Shown here one piece after another: positions 18,277 to 25,467 of a DNA stretch of 64,000 nt (position 1 is the stretch's first letter; every line of letters starts with the position of its first letter). The translations under genes and the position numbers were made by a program. The DNA is from Pseudoalteromonas piratica (GTDB lineage: Bacteria; Pseudomonadota; Gammaproteobacteria; Enterobacterales; Alteromonadaceae), in NCBI RefSeq assembly GCF_000788395.1, contig NZ_CP009889.1:1426001-1490000 (forward strand), written 5' to 3'. A model generated the notes under the pieces. That model did no database searches. It was not told the origin of the DNA and worked only from the letters and a program-made list of their open reading frames with translations.

Positions 18277-18343
18277 TACCAACTTAATTAATCATTTGAT
18301 CATTCTAGCGAGTTAAATGACCAGCTAATTAATGCAATTGGTA
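18277..18343. repeat. Short palindromic (MITE-like) element
   Basis: The 67-base stretch starts with TACCAA and ends with TTGGTA. It carries nested complementary blocks: ATTAAT-rich arms and the inner pair CATTT (18293) and AAATG (18315). It lies between the exporter operon and the regulator gene. Element size and ends suggest a small non-autonomous repeat. No second copy is seen in this window, so mobility is not shown. Confidence 0.4.
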
Positions 18344-18414
18344 CTATTTATCGACTTTACTTATGTTGGCTTTTTGTTAACATTTCAGGCACATAGGAAG
18401 GAAACACTCGTTGT

Positions 18415-19776
18415 ATGAAGAATGATGAACACGCTGTAACGCGAATATTAGTAGTTGATGACCAAATTGATATTCGTACTACGCTTCGTTATTTATTAAG
18501 TGAAAAAGGTTATGTGGTACTGGATGCCAGCAGCCCTGCCGACGCATTATTGTTGCTAAAAAACACATCTGTCGATCTCGTTTTAACCGATATGAACTTC
18601 CGTAAAGACACAACATCAGGCCAAGAAGGGCTTTCATTTGTTGCAACTTTGGGACAACTCTATCCCGAGCTAACGGTGCTAGTCATGACTGCTTGGTCTA
18701 CCGTGCCATTGGCAGTACAAGCTATGCAAATTGGTGCCCGTGATTTCATAGAAAAGCCATGGGAAAACCACCAGCTTTACGACATTATTGCCACCCAGTT
18801 AAAAATTAGCAAAAGCGTAAGCCATACAAACCCTTCGTTAAACGAAAGTAATGGCATCATTTACCAATCTGCTCTTTTTGAAAACCTAATGCAGCAAATT
18901 GAGAAAGTCAGCCTGTCTCATGCAAATGTACTTTTAACGGGTGAAAATGGCACTGGCAAAAGCTTACTCGCCCATCATATTCATCAAACATCACCACGTA
19001 ATGAGTTTCCGTTTGTTAGTGTTAACTTAGGTGCAGTGCCAGAGCAATTATTTGAAAGTGAATTATTTGGACATAAACGTGGAGCATTTACTGGCGCCTT
19101 TGAAGACAGAGCCGGACGTATTGCTGCCGCCGGACAGGGCACCCTATTTTTAGACGAACTTGCGACCACATGTACACAAAATCAAGCAAAACTATTACGG
19201 GTGCTGGAGTCTAAAAAGTATGAATGTATTGGCAGTAGCGATACCAATATAATGGCATGTCGAATTATTTCTGCAACCAATGCAAATATTCGCGAACTTA
19301 TCGCAAGCAATGAGTTTCGAGAGGATTTATATTACCGTCTCAATACGGTAGAAATTAGAGTCCCCGCCTTGCGCGAGCGCAAAGAAGATATCTTGCCAAT
19401 TGCACAGTACTACCTTGAAACAATCGGTAAAGAATATCAAAAGCCTGAATTAACATTCAGTAAACACTGCCAAGATAAGCTTATTGCACATCCTTGGCCT
19501 GGCAATACGCGAGAATTAAAACATACCATTGAGCGCGCAATTATTTTTAGCGATTCAAGTGTTATTGAATTAGATCACTTATCACAAGATTCAGCGCCAG
19601 TCGAACATTCACAACCTGTTGCGCCACTCGCACAAGTGGAAGAAGCATTAATTATTAAAGCGTTGGAGCAAGCCAATGGTAATATCAATGTATCCGCAGA
19701 ATTACTGGGGATCAGCCGCAGCGCATTATATCGTAGGATAGAAAAACATGGAGTCCAATACAAAAAATACCTCTAG
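18415..19776 (+). CDS. NtrC-family sigma54-dependent response regulator (module B)
   Basis: This 453-residue regulator is paralogous to the one at 1418. The receiver has D15/D16, phosphoacceptor D59 and FIEKPW. The AAA+ domain has Walker A GENGTGKS, a canonical GAFTGA loop and TLFLDE. The C-terminal Fis-type HTH reads VSAELLGISRSALYRRIEKHG. It overlaps the kinase gene by 29 bases. The likely target is the sigma54-type promoter at 13252 upstream of the exporter genes. It may also act on the peptide gene at 21557, upstream of which a related binding motif is seen. Confidence 0.93.
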   Translation: MKNDEHAVTRILVVDDQIDIRTTLRYLLSEKGYVVLDASSPADALLLLKNTSVDLVLTDMNFRKDTTSGQEGLSFVATLGQLYPELTVLVMTAWSTVPLAVQAMQIGARDFIEKPWENHQLYDIIATQLKISKSVSHTNPSLNESNGIIYQSALFENLMQQIEKVSLSHANVLLTGENGTGKSLLAHHIHQTSPRNEFPFVSVNLGAVPEQLFESELFGHKRGAFTGAFEDRAGRIAAAGQGTLFLDELATTCTQNQAKLLRVLESKKYECIGSSDTNIMACRIISATNANIRELIASNEFREDLYYRLNTVEIRVPALRERKEDILPIAQYYLETIGKEYQKPELTFSKHCQDKLIAHPWPGNTRELKHTIERAIIFSDSSVIELDHLSQDSAPVEHSQPVAPLAQVEEALIIKALEQANGNINVSAELLGISRSALYRRIEKHGVQYKKYL

Positions 19777-21046
19777 TTTCGAGCAGCAACTCAACTTAAG
19801 GTTTGCAAGTTTATTGGCGTTACAATTGCTGTCACTTGGCTTATTTTGTGCCGTTTCTAGCTGGTCTTTTGTGCAAAACTTAACAATTGCATTACCCATT
19901 ATGGTGATTGCAATTTGGCAGAGCAAAATAACCATTGGCAAGGTGCGTTCAATCTTGAATGTACTGGTGAATAGTTTCGAACACATCAACTCAAGTAGCT
20001 TTAACACATCCCCCCATTTACCTTACAAAAAAGGGGTGTTGCACTCGCTCAACATTGAATATGACAAATTACAAAGTCAGCTTAGGCATGCCAATTTTAG
20101 CCGCCAGAAAGATGCATACATCATGTATCAACTGTTAGAGCAATTAGACACGCCGATTTTCTTATTTGATCACCGCAAGCTCTTGGTCAATGCTAATCCC
20201 AAGTCAAAGTTATTTTTAGGTAATGATTGGCGCTTATTTAAAGGTGATAGCCTGGAGCATCTTGGCTTTAGTTTGACTGAAAACAATCAAATTGTTTGCC
20301 AACAGCACAATGATACTTGGTCGGTAAAAAGTTGTGTTTCGACATCTGAAGATAACAAATTTTATCTCGTTATTTTGCAAAATATTGAACAAGCATTACG
20401 AGCTAAAGAGCTCAGCGCATGGCATCAGTTAATCAAGGTGATCGGGCATGAAGTGCGAAACTCTTTAACACCCATTTATGCTCTAAGTAATGCATTGGCT
20501 GACGATTTCAAAGACGATAAGAATAAATATGAAGCTTTATCATTAATTGCAACGCGCAGTAAAAGTTTGCAATCTTTTATCAATAGAACAACTGAATTGG
20601 CCCATATCCCAAAACCCGCAGTTGAACAAATCGATATTAAGCAAAAGTTAGAAGATGTGTGTAATTTATTACCAAACATCAATTACAGTTTAAAAATTAA
20701 TGCCCCTTTTATTGATGCTGATCCTGTGCAACTAGAACAAGTACTGGTCAACCTCATCAAAAACGCAGACGAAGCAATGACAGAAAAAGACGTTATTTCG
20801 ATTTTAACCTATCAAACAAATAATGGCTGTCAGATTGAAATAACCGATAAGGGAACTGGTATTTACGAACAAAACAATTTATTTGTGCCGTTCTACACAA
20901 CCAAAGAATTTGGCTCTGGCATTGGCTTAGCATTAAGTAAGCAATTGATTGAAGCTCATAATGGCAAAATTAGTATTAAAAACAATGCTGACAACATAGG
21001 TGTGACCGTTTCTGTTTGGCTACCATTCACTTTAAATCCACACTAA
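19748..21046 (+). CDS. Sensor histidine kinase with minimal periplasmic loop (module B)
   Basis: The 432-residue kinase has two membrane segments (about 20-37 and 43-58) with only a few residues between them, a PAS-like region (about 125-215), phospho-acceptor H234 in GHEVRNSLTP, and an HATPase domain with NLIKNADEA, TDKGTGI and GSGIGLALSK. It lacks a periplasmic sensor and so probably reads a signal in the membrane or through a partner such as the ABC permease. It overlaps its regulator by 29 bases. A strong hairpin at 21086 ends the transcript before the peptide gene. Confidence 0.92.
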   Translation: MESNTKNTSSFEQQLNLRFASLLALQLLSLGLFCAVSSWSFVQNLTIALPIMVIAIWQSKITIGKVRSILNVLVNSFEHINSSSFNTSPHLPYKKGVLHSLNIEYDKLQSQLRHANFSRQKDAYIMYQLLEQLDTPIFLFDHRKLLVNANPKSKLFLGNDWRLFKGDSLEHLGFSLTENNQIVCQQHNDTWSVKSCVSTSEDNKFYLVILQNIEQALRAKELSAWHQLIKVIGHEVRNSLTPIYALSNALADDFKDDKNKYEALSLIATRSKSLQSFINRTTELAHIPKPAVEQIDIKQKLEDVCNLLPNINYSLKINAPFIDADPVQLEQVLVNLIKNADEAMTEKDVISILTYQTNNGCQIEITDKGTGIYEQNNLFVPFYTTKEFGSGIGLALSKQLIEAHNGKISIKNNADNIGVTVSVWLPFTLNPH

Positions 21047-21085
21047 AACGTATTCGTTTAAAAAAGTCAGAACAGATTTCATAAC

Positions 21086-21128
21086 GTATTCACTGATAAA
21101 CAGCGCATGTTTATCAGTGAATACTTTT
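21086..21128 (+). terminator. Strong terminator after the module B kinase
   Basis: A perfect 16-base stem (21086-21101 with 21109-21124) encloses a seven-base loop and is followed by TTTT, 40 bases after the kinase stop codon. It separates regulator/kinase transcription from the peptide gene. Confidence 0.85.
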
Positions 21129-21372
21129 ACTTCTTAAAAAGTGATAATTAGATTTTGGTTATTTAATGCCATTACTCAACGTGTTTACTTCAAAGAAAGC
21201 AAAATTCTGAAATATTTTTATACAAAGTTAGACTTAAAACCAGTCTCTTTATTACTCAAAAATACACCCACGTTTTTATTTTCGAAATCACGCCTCATAA
21301 CTGAACCACAGCATAAGCAGTGTGTTTATTTCAATCAAAAGTGAAAACGTTTGAACATGCAAGTTTACAACC

Positions 21373-21386
21373 GTTCGATTATGGAC
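21373..21386 (+). promoter_or_regulatory. Motif shared with the module A activator sites
   Basis: GTTCGATTATGGAC differs from GTTCGAAAACGGAC (4102-4115) at three positions, two of them A/T exchanges in the centre. It lies 171 bases before the peptide ATG. I found no GG-N10-GC promoter downstream of it, so its role here is uncertain; binding by one of the two regulators is a hypothesis. Confidence 0.35.
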
Positions 21387-21440
21387 ACAAAACCGGACAA
21401 ACTCGTTAAAAATGAAAAAATAACGATAAAAATCAACACC

Positions 21441-21467
21441 TTGAAAAACAAAGAATTAACTTATAAA
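21441..21467 (+). promoter_or_regulatory. Candidate sigma70 promoter of the peptide gene
   Basis: TTGAAA (21441-21446) is followed after 15 bases by TATAAA (21462-21467); a shifted -10 (TAAATT) would give 17-base spacing. Either would start transcription about 80 bases before the ATG. In such AT-rich sequence this can occur by chance. Confidence 0.3.
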
Positions 21468-21556
21468 TTTCAAATGTCGCGACACACAACACTAAAATCA
21501 CTTAGTTCAATTAAGTGGTATTAACAATAAAAATGTTTAAAACAAGGAAAATCAAA

Positions 21557-21697
21557 ATGTCGAAAATTAATAAATTACTAGCAGGTCTTTCAACGTCTTC
21601 AATTGCACTTTTTGCAGCGAATGCATCTGCAGCTGTTGTTGTATGTGCGTGTGGTCGTGCGGGCGACGTTATTATTTGCGTTTGCAAAGCTTTTTAA
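21557..21697 (+). CDS. Precursor of a small secreted Cys-rich peptide (CxC-N8-CxC)
   Basis: The 46-residue product starts at ATG 21557, seven bases after AAGGAAA. Residues 1-25 form a typical Sec signal peptide: Lys at 3 and 6, a hydrophobic core, and ANASA before the cleavage point. The predicted 21-residue mature part begins AVVVC and ends CVCKAF. Its four cysteines (precursor C30, C32, C41, C43) lie in two similar strand-like blocks, VVVCAC and VIICVC, joined by a GRAGD turn. This suggests a beta hairpin with two cross-strand disulfides. Net charge is about +1. A hairpin follows, then a thioredoxin-like gene, and a MacAB-like exporter lies upstream. I know no named family for it. The gene is well supported; toxin or signal function is inference. 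Confidence 0.75.
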   Translation: MSKINKLLAGLSTSSIALFAANASAAVVVCACGRAGDVIICVCKAF

Positions 21698-21721
21698 TGT
21701 TTTAGCTAAACTTAAAACCAC

Positions 21722-21751
21722 AAAATCACCTTTGATCCAAAGGTGATTTTT
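21722..21751 (+). terminator. Terminator/attenuator between the peptide and thioredoxin-like genes
   Basis: A perfect 13-base stem (21722-21734 with 21738-21750) with a three-base loop ends in a T-run, 24 bases after the peptide stop and 22 bases before the next start. The layout suits abundant peptide mRNA with limited read-through into the downstream gene. Confidence 0.85.
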
Positions 21752-21773
21752 AATAAATAAAAACAAAAATTTT

Positions 21774-22346
21774 ATGAAAAAAATCATTCTATCAATGCTG
21801 TTTTTAGCATCCGTTTATTATGTTTCCAGTCAGTTCAGTTCGACGAAAGCTGCCCCGGTAGTTGAAGATTTGGGCGAAGCGACTGTGCAAAAAATTCTTG
21901 ATTCACGCGAAAAAACTATCGGAAAAAGTATTAACTTATCGCATACACTTATTGGGCTAGATGGCGCAGAAACAACGTTTGCAGAATTTAGCGACCAACC
22001 GCTAGTAGTGATGTTTTGGGCGACTTGGTGCAAAGCATGTGAAATGCAATTACCACAAATGATTGAGCAACAGACATTAAACCCAAATACCAAGTTTGTT
22101 TATATTGCGGTCCGCTCAAAAGATGATGAAATATTAAAAGTAAACAATGGGTTAGATAACCAATTAGCTATTTACAGAAAAGGTTGGGAGGGTCAAGAAA
22201 GCGTGTTATCAGGTACAACATTACCTTTAACCTTTGTAATAGATAAACAAGGCACCATAATCGCAGAGCGCCAAGGCTTTTCAATGGCAAATGGTGTTGA
22301 ATTTATCACAAATACTTTAAATAAGTCTGCCGCGGTAAAAATATAA
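21774..22346 (+). CDS. TlpA/ResA-like periplasmic thiol-disulfide oxidoreductase
   Basis: The 190-residue protein has an N-terminal hydrophobic segment (residues 3-19, signal peptide or anchor) and a thioredoxin-fold domain. Its active site is WCKAC (C86, C89) in VMFWATWCKAC, and the cis-proline is P151 in GTTLPLTFVID. These are hallmarks of TlpA/ResA/DsbE-type enzymes, which act in the periplasm on cysteines of specific partners. Directly upstream is a secreted peptide with four cysteines, a natural candidate substrate for disulfide formation, isomerisation or reduction. The dipeptide KA between the cysteines does not fix the direction of reaction. It is followed by a strong terminator. Confidence 0.88.
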   Translation: MKKIILSMLFLASVYYVSSQFSSTKAAPVVEDLGEATVQKILDSREKTIGKSINLSHTLIGLDGAETTFAEFSDQPLVVMFWATWCKACEMQLPQMIEQQTLNPNTKFVYIAVRSKDDEILKVNNGLDNQLAIYRKGWEGQESVLSGTTLPLTFVIDKQGTIIAERQGFSMANGVEFITNTLNKSAAVKI

Positions 22347-22388
22347 CCAAAGCACTTAAATACCCAGTGCATTAATCCATTCCCTGTT

Positions 22389-22421
22389 AGCGCCGAATAG
22401 TTAAACCAATTCGGCGCTTTT
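22389..22421 (+). terminator. Terminator after the thioredoxin-like gene
   Basis: AGCGCCGAAT (22389-22398) pairs with ATTCGGCGCT (22409-22418), followed by TTT. It closes the module B region. Confidence 0.8.
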
Positions 22422-22502
22422 ATACTAAAAGTTAAGGCTTATAAATATTGAACTTTTAGACTTAGTCACTCACTCCAAAAAATTCATTGAATGGTTTAAA
22501 CT

Positions 22503-23693
22503 TTACAGGTCTGCGTGTGGACCAAACACTTCATAATGAATACGTTCGGTGCCTACTCCCATGTTCAATAACTGTGTTTTGATAAAGCGCATAAATGCAA
22601 CAGGACCACATAAGTAGAAATGGGCTTGCCCATAAGGTAAGCGTGCATCGTTTAAATCAATAAGGCCGTGTAATGTGTTTTCCGGTAATTCGTTTGCTTC
22701 ATTATGTTTTTCATACCAAGTATAGGTTTGCCAGTTATTCAACTGAGCTATTTCATGGGTACGCTGCTTAAACGAATGTTGTTGCTTTGAGTTACACGCA
22801 TGCAAATAATACACATCGTGTTCATAATTTAGCGCCGATAAATACTCAAGCATTGACTGCATTGGCGTGACCCCTACCCCAGCCGAAATCAGTACCACAG
22901 GTGATTGCCTGTCCTGGAAGAAAAAATCTCCAGCAGGGGCGTTAACTGCAAGGGTGTCACCCACTTCAATATGATCATGCAAGTAGTTAGAGACAATACC
23001 TTGCGGCGCTGTTGTTTCTCGCTTTACCGAAATACGATAGCTCTTCCCATTAGGCTTATTTGATAATGAGTACTGACGAATTTCAGTAAATGGGTGATTG
23101 TTTGGTTGCACTGAAATACCCAAATACTGCCCCGGCACATAATCAATTACGGCTGTACCGTCTTCTGGCGTTAAAACAAAACTCGTTACCAATTCTGATT
23201 CTTTGATTTTTTCACTCACCACAAATGGGCGGCTACCGCGCCAGCCACCTTGGCTTTTTGCGCGGTTTTCATAAAGTTCTCCCTCGCGTTGAATAAACAC
23301 AGATGCCAAAAAGTCATATGCGGTTGTCCACGCTTCTTCAACGTCGGCGGTAAATAGCTCCCCAGTTAATTCACGTAAGGTTTCAGTTAGGTGATGTCCT
23401 ACTATTTGGTACATTTCAGGCTGAATATTAAAACTTGTGTGTTTTTGTGCGATACGCTCAACCGCAGTTTTTAATGCCCCCACATTGTCAATGTGCTGCG
23501 CATAAGCGGCAATGGCTTCAAAAAGCGCCGCTTTTTGCCTACCAGATTCTTGATTGCTCATATTAAAAATATGTTTAAGCTCAGGGTGATGTGTAAAAAG
23601 TCTTGTATAAAAATGTTCTGTTAAAGCGGGTCCTGTTTCTGTAAGTAAAGGCACTAAACTTTTAATAATATCAATATGACGTTGTTGTAACAT
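22503..23693 (-). CDS. hmp: Flavohemoglobin (nitric oxide dioxygenase)
   Basis: The 396-residue length and domain order match Hmp: an N-terminal globin (about 1-140; heme-pocket region around QKHTSFNIQPEMYQIVGHHL), a FAD-binding ferredoxin-reductase domain (about 150-255, with the RQYSLSN flavin motif) and an NAD(P)H domain (about 260-396, SAGVGVTPM and YLCGPVAFM). It converts NO and O2 to nitrate in the cytoplasm. It is the last gene of the minus-strand set with the 97-residue protein and nnrS. A sigma54 promoter and NorR-type sites lie at the head of that set. Confidence 0.96.
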   Translation of the reverse strand: MLQQRHIDIIKSLVPLLTETGPALTEHFYTRLFTHHPELKHIFNMSNQESGRQKAALFEAIAAYAQHIDNVGALKTAVERIAQKHTSFNIQPEMYQIVGHHLTETLRELTGELFTADVEEAWTTAYDFLASVFIQREGELYENRAKSQGGWRGSRPFVVSEKIKESELVTSFVLTPEDGTAVIDYVPGQYLGISVQPNNHPFTEIRQYSLSNKPNGKSYRISVKRETTAPQGIVSNYLHDHIEVGDTLAVNAPAGDFFFQDRQSPVVLISAGVGVTPMQSMLEYLSALNYEHDVYYLHACNSKQQHSFKQRTHEIAQLNNWQTYTWYEKHNEANELPENTLHGLIDLNDARLPYGQAHFYLCGPVAFMRFIKTQLLNMGVGTERIHYEVFGPHADL

Positions 23694-23765
23694 GGTTTAC
23701 CTCGTGTGTTGCAACGTGTTGTTAAAATTAAGAAATAAATAATTAGGGTCTGTTGACCTTAGGAA

Positions 23766-24983
23766 TTAACGAAAACTATCTTGGCGAGGCGCGATTAATA
23801 CCGGGAAATAAACCCAAACAAAAATTGCAAACGCGATAATCCAACCAAGTGCGCTCACTTGCCAAGCAAAATGTGAAAGTCCCAGTGCGGGTAGCAAAGC
23901 TCGGGTCACAGCCATTAAAAAAAGCAGCAAAAATGCCACACTCATAATGGCTTTAGGCAATAACATGCGTCCTGTATGACCCAACGAAACACGACTCATC
24001 ATGGATAAGATCATTAACCCCATAGCACCCACAGTGATCACATGAAGCCCAGAGCTAAAAGGAATGAGCGGCGTAAAATAGCTAGCACCAAGTAAAATAA
24101 GACCAAGGCCGAGCGCACCGTAGGCGAGATGCAACGACCATAAAAGTGAAATACCGAGCGTTTTGTGACTTTGCCAAAAGCTAAGTTTTGCAAGGTGTAA
24201 ACAACCCGCTGCAATCATTAAATATGCAGGAGATAGCGGTAAAGCAATATAGAAATGACTAAAAAACACCAGCGTACCAAGCAAGGATACAACCAATAAC
24301 AGCGTATCCAGGAGTGGCGGATGTGACACTTTACTAAGCTTGGCACCGTTACGAGTGAAAAATGGAATAACGCGCCCACCCACAATGCCCATTAAAATGC
24401 CAAACATCAGCACCATGGTGCGGCCAAGATGCAATGCCTGCGCAGTATCTATGGTTAATTCGCTTATCAAAAGCGCCATCTCAAGTAACGCCATTACACT
24501 GAATAATGGGATAAACAAATAATTACGGCGATTTTTGGCAGCCAAAACAAGGTGCGCGTACACAGCGATAATGCTCACCCACCACACACCTTGTAAAATG
24601 GTTGCCAAAATGACGGTTGCGGTTGAATTTATAAAAAATAAAACACGAATAATTAACCACAAACTTAACAAAGCTAATAGAGGGGTTCCCTGAATGCTTG
24701 GCCTACCTGTCCACGTTTGTACTGCGGTTAATACAAATCCAGTGGCAATGGTGGCACCAAAACCAAATAGCATTTCATGTAAATGCCACACTGTTGGCGT
24801 TAAACCCGTGGGGTTGAGTTGCCACCATGCATTTAAAAAACCAAGCCATATAACCATTGCTAAAATTGAAGCAATTGCCCCTAGAATAAAGCTTGAGCGA
24901 AATGCCAATTGAAAAAAGGCATGTTCTGAAAAGGTGCTCACAGGCATGTTATCTTGTGTTTGAGGTTCTTGAATATTTAACAT
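23766..24983 (-). CDS. nnrS: NnrS family heme- and copper-containing membrane protein
   Basis: The 405-residue polytopic protein (about 12 membrane segments) carries NnrS hallmarks: the WHLHEMLFGFGAT motif near the second helix with metal-binding histidines, and a later GLHVITVGAMG segment. NnrS proteins protect cells from nitrosative stress and are regularly found in NO-responsive regulons. It lies between the small membrane protein (eight-base gap) and hmp. Expression from the sigma54 promoter at 25323 under NorR is likely. Confidence 0.94.
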   Translation of the reverse strand: MLNIQEPQTQDNMPVSTFSEHAFFQLAFRSSFILGAIASILAMVIWLGFLNAWWQLNPTGLTPTVWHLHEMLFGFGATIATGFVLTAVQTWTGRPSIQGTPLLALLSLWLIIRVLFFINSTATVILATILQGVWWVSIIAVYAHLVLAAKNRRNYLFIPLFSVMALLEMALLISELTIDTAQALHLGRTMVLMFGILMGIVGGRVIPFFTRNGAKLSKVSHPPLLDTLLLVVSLLGTLVFFSHFYIALPLSPAYLMIAAGCLHLAKLSFWQSHKTLGISLLWSLHLAYGALGLGLILLGASYFTPLIPFSSGLHVITVGAMGLMILSMMSRVSLGHTGRMLLPKAIMSVAFLLLFLMAVTRALLPALGLSHFAWQVSALGWIIAFAIFVWVYFPVLIAPRQDSFR

Positions 24984-24991
24984 CGAACCAC

Positions 24992-25285
24992 CTACACGCG
25001 AAGGCCTAAGCCATGTTGGCCAATGCAGCGCACCACATAACCTACTTTGAATAATGCAGGAAACACCATGGTGCCTATGTGCGCCGCGATTTGCTGCGTC
25101 ATTGAAAAATACTCAGCAAATGGGTAACTGATCAGCAAACAACTCAAAAACAAACTCACCGGCACCAGCATTAACCAGTTACCCACTTGCTTAGTGAGAC
25201 TAAACACATTTTTATTGTTGTTTTGTTTTGGCGTTAGCGCACGCTCATGATTGATTAAAGCAGTCTGATTAATAACTTGCTGCAT
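24992..25285 (-). CDS. Small membrane protein leading the NorR-controlled operon
   Basis: The 97-residue protein has a polar N-terminal third, then two hydrophobic segments (about 38-58 and 65-85) and an unusual His/Cys-containing tail (YVVRCIGQHGLGL). I do not recognise a named family. As the first gene behind a sigma54 promoter with NorR-type sites, followed by nnrS and hmp, it probably takes part in nitric-oxide defence. The Cys and His residues in or near the membrane could bind heme or metal; this is only a suggestion. Confidence 0.75.
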   Translation of the reverse strand: MQQVINQTALINHERALTPKQNNNKNVFSLTKQVGNWLMLVPVSLFLSCLLISYPFAEYFSMTQQIAAHIGTMVFPALFKVGYVVRCIGQHGLGLRV

Positions 25286-25322
25286 AATTAAGCCTTTCTA
25301 CTCGGTAAACTTAACCTGATAT

Positions 25323-25338
25323 AGCAGCAATGGTGCCA
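25323..25338 (-). promoter_or_regulatory. Sigma54 promoter of the NO-defence operon
   Basis: On the minus strand: TGGCAC, five bases, CTGCT, with GG and GC exactly ten bases apart. It ends 37 bases before the start codon at 25285. The NorR-type sites lie 67-103 bases upstream, the expected enhancer position. Confidence 0.82.
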
Positions 25339-25404
25339 AAATCATTTTTTTGTTATTTAACAGACATTTAAATGAATTTAAGAGGTTAAAAAAGCCTATA
25401 ACAA

Positions 25405-25441
25405 GTCAATTTGACACACAAAAAAAATAAGTCATAATGAC
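25405..25441. promoter_or_regulatory. Two NorR-type enhancer sites
   Basis: GTCAATTTGAC (25405-25415) and GTCATAATGAC (25431-25441) are perfect inverted repeats of the form GTCA-N3-TGAC, which matches the GT-N7-AC core known for E. coli NorR. They sit between norR and the divergent operon, so the same sites may activate the operon and limit norR expression. E. coli has three such sites; I found two. Confidence 0.8.
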
Positions 25442-25467
25442 TCAACTGTGTTTAATTATAAAAACGT

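Larger units (their letters stand above)
21047..21556. promoter_or_regulatory. Upstream region of the peptide gene
   Basis: This 510-base AT-rich gap contains the kinase terminator (21086-21128), an activator-like motif (21373-21386) and a candidate sigma70 promoter (21441-21467). A 67-codon frame at 21141-21344 has no ribosome site or recognisable product and is probably not a gene. The long leader suggests the peptide has its own regulated promoter. Confidence 0.45.

Noticed and set aside
21141..21344. A 67-codon plus-strand frame between the kinase and the peptide gene
   Set aside because: No ribosome-binding site, no recognisable domain or signal peptide, and it follows a strong terminator in AT-rich DNA.
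21515..21556. Longer version of the peptide starting at 21515
   Set aside because: It would add 14 basic residues before the signal peptide; the ATG at 21557 has AAGGAAA at the right distance and yields a standard Sec signal.
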